Shown piece by piece: positions 1 to 8,323 of a stretch of 43,685 nucleotides of DNA; positions within the stretch are counted from its first letter, which is position 1, and the number at the start of each line of letters is the position of its first letter. Source of the DNA: Candidatus Bathyarchaeota archaeon (GTDB lineage: Archaea; Thermoproteota; Bathyarchaeia; Bathyarchaeales; Bathyarchaeaceae); contig JAOUKN010000006.1 in assembly GCA_029882515.1 (NCBI GenBank), positions 1 through 43,685 on the forward strand, given 5' to 3'. Both the position numbers and the translations under genes were made by a program. Under the pieces are notes generated by a model, which saw only the letters and a list, made by a program, of their open reading frames with translations, was not told where the DNA came from and did no database searches.

Positions 1-501
1 TGGCCGACATTATTTAGAGAAGAGAAGTGTCGAATTCTTGAGGTAATTGGGCATAAGGTAGTTGCTATTGAACACGTTGGCAGTACTGCAGTGCCTGATT
101 TGGGAGGAAAGCCTATCATTGACATTATGGCAGGTGCAGATCAATCTACTGACGCAGATGAGTGCGTTCTGCTGTTGCAGAATCTTGACTATAAAAATGT
201 GACGCCTGAACCTGAGGAGCCAGACTGGTACTACTGTTTAAGTAAAGTCTATCAAGGAGAAAATGTGAAACTGTTAAACTACCATTTGCACTTAGTAAAG
301 TTTAAGAGTGATCACTGGCGAAACCATCTGCTTTTTCGTGATAATCTTCGCAACCATCCCGAAGTAGCTCAGGAGTACTACAGACTGAAGAAGTCGCTAG
401 CTGCTATGTATGGTTCAGACCGTGAAGGTTACACCGAAGCTAAAACATCCTTCATTGAATCAGTAATTGCCAAAACAAAAAGTGAAAAAGACCCCCAGTG
501 A
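1..501 (+). CDS. GrpB family (UPF0157) nucleotidyltransferase-fold protein, 5' partial
   Basis: The open frame runs from base 1, so the start lies outside the window and the GTG at 91 is only an internal codon. The visible 166 residues contain the GrpB/UPF0157 hallmark 'EHVGSTAVPDLGGKPIIDI' near the front. This is the nucleotidyltransferase-like core (GST motif followed by a D-x-D-like KPIIDI). The later 'HLHLVK' and 'LLFRDNLRNHPEVAQEYYRLK' region is also typical of the family. GrpB proteins are found fused to or near dephospho-CoA kinase and GNAT genes, but no precise reaction is established. About 10-20 N-terminal residues appear to be missing. It faces the next gene convergently with a 72-bp gap that shows nothing else. 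Confidence 0.85.
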   Translation, partial: WPTLFREEKCRILEVIGHKVVAIEHVGSTAVPDLGGKPIIDIMAGADQSTDADECVLLLQNLDYKNVTPEPEEPDWYYCLSKVYQGENVKLLNYHLHLVKFKSDHWRNHLLFRDNLRNHPEVAQEYYRLKKSLAAMYGSDREGYTEAKTSFIESVIAKTKSEKDPQ

Positions 502-573
502 AGCAGTCTCCTTCTGTCTCTCTGTTCCATTCAATCTCTCCGTTTATGGATATTTTAGCTGAGAATCCGATAT

Positions 574-1254
574 TCATAATCTCGGTATCAACAATGGCAC
601 TTTTTCTTTGTAGGCTTCATATTCCCCTCCGAATTCTCGAATCAATTCTTTCTCCTCTTTCCTTGACATGAGAAAAATTAGTGTAACCATCAAGGGAGTT
701 GAGAGCAGAGAGTACCAAGCAGACAATAAAAAGGAAATTCCGACATGTGCGAGTAATCCACCGAGATATTGCGGATGTCTGACAACGGAATAGACCCCGC
801 TGGAGACTATCTTCTCACTTCTATGCGTCTCTGCTACTTTGAGTGTTGTCTCTCTTACACCGTTTATTGCAAACCAAGCACCTAGTACGAGGAAAGGTAT
901 GCAGACTATTAAATTCAGTAAAGGAATAGGGAAACTAGTAAATGGAACTTGGACTGACAGATTTTCAATAAAGGGAATAGTAAATCTAGGCTGCGGGGAA
1001 ACCCAGATTCCAATCCAAAACAAGAAGAATCCCCATCCAGAAACAAAACCACACACCTCGCCGATTCTAGTGCCTTTCTCCTTTCCATATTTTTCCTGAA
1101 GCCCCAAGTGTTCAACTGACAAGAAATGAAGTGGCATCATGGCAATCGCACCAAGTACACAAACGAAAAACAAGACAGACATATTGACAACAACCAACTC
1201 CAATGGCTTATTACGTAAGATTAATATTTTTTGACCCCTAGGGTGCGTGCGCAT
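574..1254 (-). CDS. Isoprenylcysteine carboxyl methyltransferase-like membrane protein
   Basis: A 226-residue polytopic membrane protein. The C-terminal third carries the ICMT/PEMT signature: 'VVRHPQYLGGLLAH' (the RHPxYxG motif for SAM binding) followed by hydrophobic helices and the closing 'EEKELIREFGGEYEAYKEKVP' acidic segment. Members methylate isoprenylcysteine, phospholipids or small molecules at the membrane, and archaeal copies have no known substrate. An internal ATG at 1182 (residue 25) could be the start if the basic N-terminal leader is not translated. It is divergent from the crotonase-family gene downstream on the plus strand. Family assignment is firm; substrate is unknown. Confidence 0.8.
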   Translation of the reverse strand: MRTHPRGQKILILRNKPLELVVVNMSVLFFVCVLGAIAMMPLHFLSVEHLGLQEKYGKEKGTRIGEVCGFVSGWGFFLFWIGIWVSPQPRFTIPFIENLSVQVPFTSFPIPLLNLIVCIPFLVLGAWFAINGVRETTLKVAETHRSEKIVSSGVYSVVRHPQYLGGLLAHVGISFLLSAWYSLLSTPLMVTLIFLMSRKEEKELIREFGGEYEAYKEKVPLLIPRL

Positions 1255-1375
1255 TTATCCTAACGCAAGAATTAGTTGTTTCCTTCATGTGCACGATCAT
1301 CGAAGGTAGATGAATTACAAATCTACAAATGTCGCTTCCTTGCGTGTGTGTACACGAATTTAACAGAATCGCTAA

Positions 1376-1416
1376 TTTATATACCATGGATAATAAAGAT
1401 TGCAGACTTAGAGGTG
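1376..1416 (+). promoter_or_regulatory. TATA box and Shine-Dalgarno for the crotonase gene
   Basis: TTTATATA lies at 1376-1383, placing transcription start near 1405. GAGGTG at 1411-1416 is 8 nt before the GTG at 1425. Together these favour 1425 as the start over the in-frame ATG at 1386, which would precede the predicted transcript start. Confidence 0.55.
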
Positions 1417-1424
1417 TATCAAGG

Positions 1425-2198
1425 GTGGCAGGGTTCAGAAACATCCTTTTAGAGAAAAAAGACAATGTTGCAAAAATCACAATAAACAGACCGCCCCTCA
1501 ACATCGTTGACATTGAAACTTTAAAGGAGTTAGACAAAGCGCTCAATGATGTAAAAAGAGACGAAAGCGTAAGTTTGTTGATCTTGACCGCTGCCGGCGA
1601 CCGAGCATTTTCCGTAGGATTCGACATCAAGGATCACACACCAGAGAAAGTTGACGAGCTGATCAGGCGGTTCCATGATGTAACCCTTTCACTGATCGAC
1701 CTGGATAAGCCTACAATAGCGGTAGTGGATGGATTAGCCTTAGGTGGAGGTTGCGAATTAATAGCGACCTGTGACATGGTTGTAGCTTCCGAGAAATCTG
1801 AGTTTGGGCAGCCCGAGATCGACGTGGGAGTTTATCCGCCTGTGGCAGTGGTTTTGTTCCCGAGGTTGGTTGGAAGGATGAAGGCTCTCGAACTTATCCT
1901 GACTGGAAAGAGAATCGGTGCGAAGGAAGCTGAAAGAATCGGCTTGGTGAATCGAGTGGTACCGGCAGACAGATTGGAAGAAGAAGTGGATAAGCTGGTG
2001 AGCAAGTTGACGGAGAAAAGCCCAATAGTGCTTGGGCTGGCTAAGAGGGCGTTGTACCGTGGACTTGACATGGAGCTTAAGAAGGCATTAGAAACTGTTA
2101 ACGACTCCTATCTGGGTTTACTTATGCATACAGAAGATGCATTGGAAGGCTTGAAGGCCTTTCTCGAAAAGAAGAAGCCTAGATGGAAGGGGAAATAA
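1425..2198 (+). CDS. Enoyl-CoA hydratase/isomerase family protein, possible cyclohexadienoyl-CoA hydratase
   Basis: Crotonase-fold protein of 257 residues from the GTG at 1425, the usual family length. An ATG at 1386 and another in-frame start at 1329 would add residues not aligned with the family. It has the oxyanion-hole segment 'DRAFSVGFDIKDH', the 'GGGCELIATCD' motif with the first catalytic Glu, and 'FGQPEIDVGVYPPVAVVLFPR' with the second. The 'YPPVAVVLFPR' stretch replaces the common 'PGxGGTQRL' and resembles cyclohexa-1,5-diene-1-carbonyl-CoA hydratases of anaerobic benzoyl-CoA degradation, as I recall that family. The convergent neighbour resembles the ring-opening hydrolase of the same pathway, which supports this. 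A generic enoyl-CoA hydratase remains possible. Confidence 0.85.
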   Translation: MAGFRNILLEKKDNVAKITINRPPLNIVDIETLKELDKALNDVKRDESVSLLILTAAGDRAFSVGFDIKDHTPEKVDELIRRFHDVTLSLIDLDKPTIAVVDGLALGGGCELIATCDMVVASEKSEFGQPEIDVGVYPPVAVVLFPRLVGRMKALELILTGKRIGAKEAERIGLVNRVVPADRLEEEVDKLVSKLTEKSPIVLGLAKRALYRGLDMELKKALETVNDSYLGLLMHTEDALEGLKAFLEKKKPRWKGK

Positions 2199-2290
2199 AC
2201 GCGCACACGAAATAGTAGAGACTCATTCATTTCATTCTAAACAGGCTATGCCTTTCTCTGCAGAAAGTTCAGTCGATCTCCTTGCTACGA

Positions 2291-3292
2291 TTACTCGAGT
2301 TTGACGCCGCATTTTAAGCAATATTTAGATTTCTGTGGAAGATATTCTGCACCACACTTACTGCACTTGCTCAGGTATGGCCCGTAGGGAATCCTCGGGT
2401 CGCCTCCTTTGGCGATGAAGGCGCGGATCTTCTCCATTTCGACCTTTCTCTTTTCTTTGAAAGCCCATAAGCCTTCGCTGGGCTCCATTGATCCAATGTT
2501 GAGGGCAAACCAAGCCTTTCCATGCTCCCATGTGAGACGCCAGACCAGTTCTCTCCACCAGTTATGATGAACCTTATAGTACCAAAGGCTTGATGGAGAC
2601 AGATTCTTCATCCTATCGATATACTCTTTCACCTTACCGTCCAGCTTGTCCAGAGGTACTACCTCGTTGACCACACCATACTTAAGAGCCTCTTCCGCGT
2701 TTATCTGCGAACTTAAGAGAACCATCTCCGCCGACTTCTTTATACTCATATGCAACGGAAGCCATTGCGACAATCCCCCGATAGAGGTCATGCCGACCCT
2801 CGGACCAGGAGAAATGAATCTTGCGTGGTCCGCCGCAATTGCAAGATCACATACGGCGACGAACTCCCAGCCACCCCCAGCCACGGCCCCGTTTACTCGG
2901 GCGATGACAGGCTTTCCACAGTGCATTATCATATCGAAGACTCTAGCGTAGTATTCTCCCCACTCCCAGAACTTCCAAGGCTTTTTATTATATATCCCAG
3001 CGTACTCGTGAACATTTCCACCAGTGCAGAACGCTCGGTCGCCTACACCAGTCATTACTATGAACTGGACGGAATCGTCTCCCATAGCTCTCTCGTAACC
3101 AGCAGCTATCTCTTTTAGAGTTCCAAGGATATACGCGTTCATTTCCTCAGGATTGTTAATGGCAATACACGCGGTGTAATCGTACCAATTGGGATCATAT
3201 TTGACTGTTCGCCAGTCTTTTGGATCCTCAGCTGGATACCAATCGTATTCTCTTTGGGTCATATCCACCACATCAACGGGATTGCTTTTCAA
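2291..3292 (-). CDS. 6-oxocyclohex-1-ene-1-carbonyl-CoA hydrolase-like (BamA/Oah) protein with C-terminal zinc ribbon
   Basis: A 333-residue crotonase-superfamily protein. Motifs include 'GDRAFCTGGNVHEYAG', 'NGAVAGGGWEFVAVCD', and 'GPRVGMTSIGGLSQWLPL', plus the late 'EHGKAWFALNIGSMEPSEGLWAFKE'. That combination matches the BamA/Oah ring-opening hydrolases of benzoyl-CoA metabolism better than ordinary enoyl-CoA hydratases; BadI- or MenB-like enzymes are the alternative. The last 30 residues form a C-x2-C-x11-C-x2-C zinc ribbon ('CSKCGAE...YCLKCG') that I do not know from the bacterial enzymes. It ends 92 bp from the convergent hydratase gene. Superfamily certain; the specific reaction is inferred. 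Confidence 0.75.
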   Translation of the reverse strand: MKSNPVDVVDMTQREYDWYPAEDPKDWRTVKYDPNWYDYTACIAINNPEEMNAYILGTLKEIAAGYERAMGDDSVQFIVMTGVGDRAFCTGGNVHEYAGIYNKKPWKFWEWGEYYARVFDMIMHCGKPVIARVNGAVAGGGWEFVAVCDLAIAADHARFISPGPRVGMTSIGGLSQWLPLHMSIKKSAEMVLLSSQINAEEALKYGVVNEVVPLDKLDGKVKEYIDRMKNLSPSSLWYYKVHHNWWRELVWRLTWEHGKAWFALNIGSMEPSEGLWAFKEKRKVEMEKIRAFIAKGGDPRIPYGPYLSKCSKCGAEYLPQKSKYCLKCGVKLE

Positions 3293-3471
3293 TTTATTTA
3301 AGGTTTACTAGAGACGACGGATTAACCGCGCACGTTCGCAATAGCGGTGGATTGTTATCTCCAAAAGGAGCTAAATGGTATCGTGAAGGATAAGAGAGCG
3401 ACAGACTTATTTATTCATAACTGGTAGAGATATATTTAGATTTATTATCGAGCTGATTTAAGCGCGATAAT

Positions 3472-3741
3472 GTGGGTGAGTCACACGTGGTCAGTCTCTT
3501 GGTTGAGTTTAACTGCCCCGAACACGGATTGGAACGGTTTAGGATAAAAATTGTAAAGCGTTTCAACATGAACCCTAATATGATGTTGCCAAAGTTCAGA
3601 ACAAGACCTAAAGCGGGTGAGATCAAAGCTTTGGCAATAGGTAGAGACGTTACCGATGCTGAGATCGAAAGATACTTCAAGAACTATTTTCGTGAAAAAG
3701 GGCTGTGGAATAAAGTACTGCTTATGAGATTATTATGAAAT
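3472..3741 (+). CDS. Small hypothetical protein
   Basis: An 89-codon frame starting at GTG 3472, with a second in-frame GTG at 3487. The product is basic with a 'CPEHG' dipeptide-flanked Cys/His and a C-terminal amphipathic helix ('DAEIERYFKNYFREKGLW'). A TATA-like element (ATATATTTAG) lies at about 3429-3438, giving a transcript start near 3458, but no Shine-Dalgarno is visible. I do not recognise a family. Codon use and the lack of a longer competing frame make it plausible; it could also be a remnant of a larger gene. Confidence 0.4.
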
Positions 3742-3893
3742 GGCGATGGCCTGATTGGGCAAGCTGAGAACATTCTGAAAACCGGAAGCTTTCTCTAAGG
3801 CACTTTATTAGGAAAGCATCCGACGCGATGGAAGAGTTTTATGGATGAGTGGATATTTAGAATGCGTCAGTGATATTGAAAAGGGATGAAACA

Positions 3894-5177
3894 ATGCCGC
3901 CATCGTCCATTGAAGATATAGTAAGCGGTCGCTGCGAAGGAGAATCCGTAGATATTAGGGGGTGGATCTATCGCAAAAGAGAAAGCAAAGAAGTCATTTT
4001 CCTTGTAATACGCGATGCTACGGGAATCATCCAATGTACTATGACGAGGAAAAACCCGTTTTGGGACATTGCGAAAAAGATCACAATTGAATCTTCTGTC
4101 TTGTTGAGTGGAACTGTGAGAAGAGATAAGAGGGCTCCAGGCGGTCTTGAAATTGCTGTGGAGAAACTGGAGATAGTTGGACTTGCTGAGACTTTTCCGA
4201 TTACAAGGGATCAGAGTGAGGAGTTTCTTCGGGATGTTCGTCACTTGTGGCTTCGGAGCCGTAAGATGAGCACGATAATGAAGGTGAGAAGTGAAGTTTT
4301 ACGGTTTGTAGATGATTTTTTCAGAGAAGAGGGTTTTGTTGAAGTCTCTCCACCTATGTTCATTTCCAGCGCTTGCGAAGGCGGAGCGACCCTTTTTGGC
4401 TTAAAATATTTGGATAAACAGCTTTACTTGACGCAGAGCGCCCAACTGCATCTCGAAGCTTTAATTTATTCTTTGGAAAAGGTTTACTGCGTCGCGCCTT
4501 CTTTCAGAGCTGAGAAAAGTCGGACTATAAGACATTTAATTGAGTATTGGCACGTTGAAGCTGAATGGCCTTTTGCTGACATGGATGATTTAATGGGTTT
4601 GGAAGAAGACCTCGTAAGTTACGTATGCCAGAAGACTGTTGAAAACTGCAAGAAAGAAATGGAAGGATTAGGTGTGAATGTTTCAAAATTGATTGCGGTT
4701 AAGACGCCTTTTCCAAGAGTCACCTATACGGAAGCTATAGAGAGGTTGATTTCGAAAGGCTTCAAAATTGAGTGGGGAGAAGACTTAGGCTTTGACGAAG
4801 AAAAAGCTTTAGCAGCGGATTTTGGAAATCCCTTTTTTATATATGCCTATCCGAGGCAAATCAAGGCATTTTACTGCAAGACCTATAGAGATGACCCTGA
4901 CCTCGTGATGTCAGCAGATATGCTGGTTCCGCGGATTGGTGAGATATCGACAGGCGGTGCAAGAGAAGACGATAGAGATGAATTGCTTAAGAGGATTAGA
5001 GAGCTTAGCTTAAGAGAAGAGGATTACGACTGGTATGTTGATTTGCGGCGTTATGGAACCGTGCCGCATGTAGGTTTTGGATTGGGAGTCGAAAGATTGC
5101 TTGGTTGGATGCTTGATTTGGAAAACATAATGGATACTATTCCATTTCCGCGCACGATCAGAAGATTCTACCCATAA
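3894..5177 (+). CDS. asnS: Asparagine--tRNA ligase
   Basis: Class IIb aminoacyl-tRNA synthetase of 427 residues from the ATG at 3894, which has a GGGATGA ribosome site just upstream. The GTG at 3870 is a weaker start. The N-terminal OB fold (about residues 10-95) binds the anticodon. Motif 2 region reads 'SFRAEKSRTIRHLIEYWHVEAEWPF', and motif 3 reads 'GTVPHVGFGLGVERLLGWMLD' followed by 'NIMDTIPFPRT'. The 'GGAREDDRDELLKRI' and 'YDWYVDLRRYGTVPH' segments separate AsnRS from archaeal AspRS. It is probably a genuine AsnRS rather than the synthetase-like asparagine synthetase paralogue, because the OB domain is present. GatDE elsewhere in the window makes Gln-tRNA by the indirect route, as usual in archaea. 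Confidence 0.92.
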   Translation: MPPSSIEDIVSGRCEGESVDIRGWIYRKRESKEVIFLVIRDATGIIQCTMTRKNPFWDIAKKITIESSVLLSGTVRRDKRAPGGLEIAVEKLEIVGLAETFPITRDQSEEFLRDVRHLWLRSRKMSTIMKVRSEVLRFVDDFFREEGFVEVSPPMFISSACEGGATLFGLKYLDKQLYLTQSAQLHLEALIYSLEKVYCVAPSFRAEKSRTIRHLIEYWHVEAEWPFADMDDLMGLEEDLVSYVCQKTVENCKKEMEGLGVNVSKLIAVKTPFPRVTYTEAIERLISKGFKIEWGEDLGFDEEKALAADFGNPFFIYAYPRQIKAFYCKTYRDDPDLVMSADMLVPRIGEISTGGAREDDRDELLKRIRELSLREEDYDWYVDLRRYGTVPHVGFGLGVERLLGWMLDLENIMDTIPFPRTIRRFYP

Positions 5178-5195
5178 TTCGTGGATTCCGTGTGG

Positions 5196-5423
5196 TCATT
5201 TGCGGTTTCCGAAAATCTGGACCTCATCCGCTTTTGTCGAGTAGTCGAATCCTGCCTCAGCCAACTCGCAAGCTTCTTCTATGTTTTTGTAACCTGTACA
5301 TATGTTCTTCGCAAGTTTGGTCGAGTGCGTGTAGATCATTGGTCTACTGATGCTTCTGTGACCCAGCGATTGCCTGAAGTGGATGATGTTCTTCGTGTGA
5401 TGATGGTTTATCATTGCTTTCCA
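5196..5423 (-). pseudogene. Remnant of tyrosine recombinase/integrase (C-terminal end)
   Basis: About 75 codons on the minus strand keep the tail of an archaeal XerC/integrase. The track reads 'TKNIIHFRQSLGHRS' (box with the LGH motif), then 'MIYTH' with the nucleophile-position Tyr, then 'IEEACELAEAGFDY' and a short basic end. The upstream 'HxFRHWKA' box that should hold the catalytic Arg reads 'STHYWKAM', so the Arg is lost. Everything N-terminal to it is absent, because the ATPase gene begins to overlap at 5443. It is thus a decayed relic, not a working recombinase. It lies directly behind asnS. Confidence 0.65.
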
Positions 5424-5442
5424 ATAGTGTGTGCTAGATCTG

Positions 5443-8142
5443 TTATGTCCAGCGCAGTATCTTTCTTCCATAAAAGATTTCGGGTAGCATCAGAAAGCCT
5501 GAAAGAGAGATCGGTACAACTATTGCCCAGTCGACAAGGTCTAACGGTGCTGTTCCGAAAAGACCGATGTACGGTATTAAAATTGTTCCTAGCGCAGATA
5601 TGAGTACGGCAAAAAGTAGAAACTTGTTTGAGGTAAATCCAACCTTGAACGCATTGTGTCTATCGGAACGGCAATTCCACACTATAAACAGTTCACGTAA
5701 TGTTGCTTGAACAAAGGCCATGGCTCGGGCTTCTTCTAGGGGACGCCCCCAAATGTAGAATGCTATGTAGAATAGAACAGCTGTGCCGAGGAACTGAGTT
5801 ACAAATGAAGCAATAATTGAAGCCAACCTTCCGTGGAGTATCCCTTCATTTGGATTACGTGGAGGACGTTTCATGATATCTTCGTCAGGTGGGTCCATGC
5901 TTAAGGCTAGAGCTGGTCCACCGTCAGTTACAAGGTTTACCCATAAAATCATGCCAGCCGTAAGTGGTAACTCTAAGCCCAGCAAAGCGAAGATCCCGAT
6001 GACAGCTAGCTCATCGAAATTGCAACGCATTAGGAAAAACGAAAACTTTCTTATGTTGTCATATATGGACCGTCCTCCTTCCACAGCATTGACAATAGTT
6101 GCAAAGTTGTCGTCTGCCAACACCATGTCTGCTGCTTCCCTGGTTACGTCTGTGCCAGTGATGCCCATTGCCACTCCAATGTCTGATTGCTTCAGAGCCG
6201 GCGCATCATTTACGCCATCGCCAGTCATGGCAACAATGTGCCCTTTCTTCTTCAAGGCTTGGACTATTCGAAGCTTATGTTCAGGGGAAACTCTGGCATA
6301 AACCGTTACGTTTTCTACTATTTTTTCGAATTCTTCGTCACTCTTTTGGTCCAATTCGGCGCCTGTCAAAACCATGTCGCTTTGAAGCATGCCCAATTCT
6401 TTGGCTATGGCAACTGCAGTTAGCTTATGGTCACCCGTTATCATTACGGTCTTTATGCCTGCTTGTTGACATAGATCGTTTGCTTCGCGTGCTTCCTCTC
6501 TTGGAGGGTCAATCATTCCCACTAAGCCTATAAAAACGAGATCTTTTTCAACGGTTTCATCGTCAATGTTCTCTACAACAGTGTCGGATAGTTCTTTATA
6601 GGCTACGCCAAGCACACGCAGGGCTTCCCCTGCCATCGCCTCATTGATTGAAAGAATTGTGTTTCTCTCTTTCTTGTCTAGTTTTTTTGTTTCTCCATCT
6701 TTCAAAATGTAGGAGCAGCGGCCTAGAATTATCTCTGGAGCTCCTTTCTCATAGGCAACAAGCTTTTCGTCAGATGTTTGATGAACGGTAGTCATTCGTT
6801 TCCTTTCGGATGTGAATGGCACTTCGTGGACGCGGGGATACTTGGCTTCCAGATCCTTTTTTGTCATCCCAGCCTTGGCTGCGGCTACAATCAACGCGCC
6901 TTCGGTTGTGTCTCCTAAGATGCTCTTGCCGTCGTAACTAGCATTGCTGCATAATGCGCTGGCGCGTAGAAGCAGATTAAGGTTGCTATCTTCTTTGGGG
7001 ATTATGGTCTTGTCATTCAGGAGGAAATCGCCTTTCGGTTCGTAGCCGGCTCCCGTCACGTCAATCATATCACCCTTCACATAGATCTTTCGTACTGTCA
7101 TTTCGCCTCTAGTTAGTGTACCGGTTTTGTCTGAACAGATTATCGTCGTAGCTCCAAGGGTTTCTGCGGACGCAAGTTTTCTTATAATTGCGCTGCGTTT
7201 CGCAAGTTCCCGGGCGCCAAGAGCCAATGACACTGTGACCACTGCTGGTAAGCCTTCGGGCACGGCTGAAACAGCAAGCGCGACTGACACTTCAAATGCT
7301 TTCACAATGCTTTCCAGGGCTTCAGCATCTGAGCCCACGCCGAGGATGAATATCTCGTAAAGTTCCATGGCAAAAATGATAGCGCACACAACCACAATTA
7401 TTATTCCGAGTTTTTTGGCAAAACGCTCCAGCTTCTGCTTAAGAGGAGTTTCTTCTGCCTCCACGGTTTGCACCATTTCAGCAATTTTTCCAAACTCGGT
7501 TTGCATACCGGTGGACGTGATTACGGCTTTTCCTCTGCCATAAATAATGTGAGTAGCCATGAAAACAGAATTCTTCCTATCGGCTACAGGTGCTTTCTTG
7601 TCAACAATATCTGTTGTCTTTCCGACTGGTGTCGATTCACCAGTTAAAACTGCTTCGTTCGTTTTTAACTCAACGATTTCTATGAGTCTTCCATCCGCTG
7701 GGATGCGGTCACCTTGCTCGAGTATGGTGATGTCGCCCGGCACCATTTCTCTTGCCGGTATAATCATTTCTTTTCCGTTGCGTATTACTCTCGCTTTTGG
7801 CGCTGTGAGTTTTTTCATGGCCTCCATTGCTTTTTCAGAGCGGAACTCTTGGACGAATCCAATGACAGCATTAAGGATGACGATAATTGCTATTGTTGAA
7901 GCCTCCACGATTTCCCCAATTAAGAAGGAAATGGCGGTTGCGATCAGAAGCATAATTACGAAGATGTTCTTGAACTGGTTGAGAAATATTTCAAGAAGGG
8001 TTGTTCTTTTCCGTTCGACAAGCTCATTGTATCCGAACTCTTGGAGTCGACGATTGACCTCTTCTTCACTTAACCCTTTTTCATCAACTTTTAAGGTATC
8101 CTGGACTTCTTTGATAGTCGCGCTGTGCCACGTTGAAGTCAT
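5443..8142 (-). CDS. P-type cation-translocating ATPase (SERCA/PMR1-like Ca2+ type)
   Basis: An 899-residue P2A-type ATPase. In order: N-terminal cation-ATPase domain (residues 1-75), actuator loop with TGES (167-170), M4 'AVPEGLPAVVT' (about 293-303), phosphorylation motif DKTGTLT with Asp338, nucleotide-domain 'KGAPE' (about 466), and hinge 'GDGVNDAP' (641-648). M5 has 'NFDELAV' and M6 'NLVTDG', so counterparts of the Ca2+ ligands of SERCA M4, M5 and M6 are present. Predicted to export Ca2+ (or Mn2+) across the cytoplasmic membrane using ATP. A TATA-like element (CTATAAGT, minus strand) lies at 8213-8222, about 70 bp before the ATG. Its 3' end overlaps the frame of the recombinase relic. 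Confidence 0.92.
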   Translation of the reverse strand: MTSTWHSATIKEVQDTLKVDEKGLSEEEVNRRLQEFGYNELVERKRTTLLEIFLNQFKNIFVIMLLIATAISFLIGEIVEASTIAIIVILNAVIGFVQEFRSEKAMEAMKKLTAPKARVIRNGKEMIIPAREMVPGDITILEQGDRIPADGRLIEIVELKTNEAVLTGESTPVGKTTDIVDKKAPVADRKNSVFMATHIIYGRGKAVITSTGMQTEFGKIAEMVQTVEAEETPLKQKLERFAKKLGIIIVVVCAIIFAMELYEIFILGVGSDAEALESIVKAFEVSVALAVSAVPEGLPAVVTVSLALGARELAKRSAIIRKLASAETLGATTIICSDKTGTLTRGEMTVRKIYVKGDMIDVTGAGYEPKGDFLLNDKTIIPKEDSNLNLLLRASALCSNASYDGKSILGDTTEGALIVAAAKAGMTKKDLEAKYPRVHEVPFTSERKRMTTVHQTSDEKLVAYEKGAPEIILGRCSYILKDGETKKLDKKERNTILSINEAMAGEALRVLGVAYKELSDTVVENIDDETVEKDLVFIGLVGMIDPPREEAREANDLCQQAGIKTVMITGDHKLTAVAIAKELGMLQSDMVLTGAELDQKSDEEFEKIVENVTVYARVSPEHKLRIVQALKKKGHIVAMTGDGVNDAPALKQSDIGVAMGITGTDVTREAADMVLADDNFATIVNAVEGGRSIYDNIRKFSFFLMRCNFDELAVIGIFALLGLELPLTAGMILWVNLVTDGGPALALSMDPPDEDIMKRPPRNPNEGILHGRLASIIASFVTQFLGTAVLFYIAFYIWGRPLEEARAMAFVQATLRELFIVWNCRSDRHNAFKVGFTSNKFLLFAVLISALGTILIPYIGLFGTAPLDLVDWAIVVPISLSGFLMLPEIFYGRKILRWT

Positions 8143-8272
8143 AGTAATTCCCTGTGTTTCATGTGTTGTTTAAACGTGCTTAAATTCTGACCCTAGCCTT
8201 AACACAACGTCGACTTATAGCCTTTTCTTTCATGTTCAGAATAACCTAATTCTCACATCCCAATCAGAATAG

Positions 8273-8316
8273 TTTATAAACAGATTATGGCAAAAAATGT
8301 CGGACTATAGAGAGGT
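8273..8316 (+). promoter_or_regulatory. Promoter and ribosome site of the pyrophosphatase gene
   Basis: TTTATAAA at 8273-8280 predicts a start of transcription near 8303. AGAGGT at 8311-8316 sits 7 nt before the ATG at 8324. This is a textbook archaeal promoter with a short leader. Confidence 0.65.
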
Positions 8317-8323
8317 AAAATAA

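Noticed and set aside
5181-5603. Open frame of 140 codons on the plus strand
   Set aside because: It lies antisense to the recombinase relic and the ATPase 3' end, and its product has no family features.
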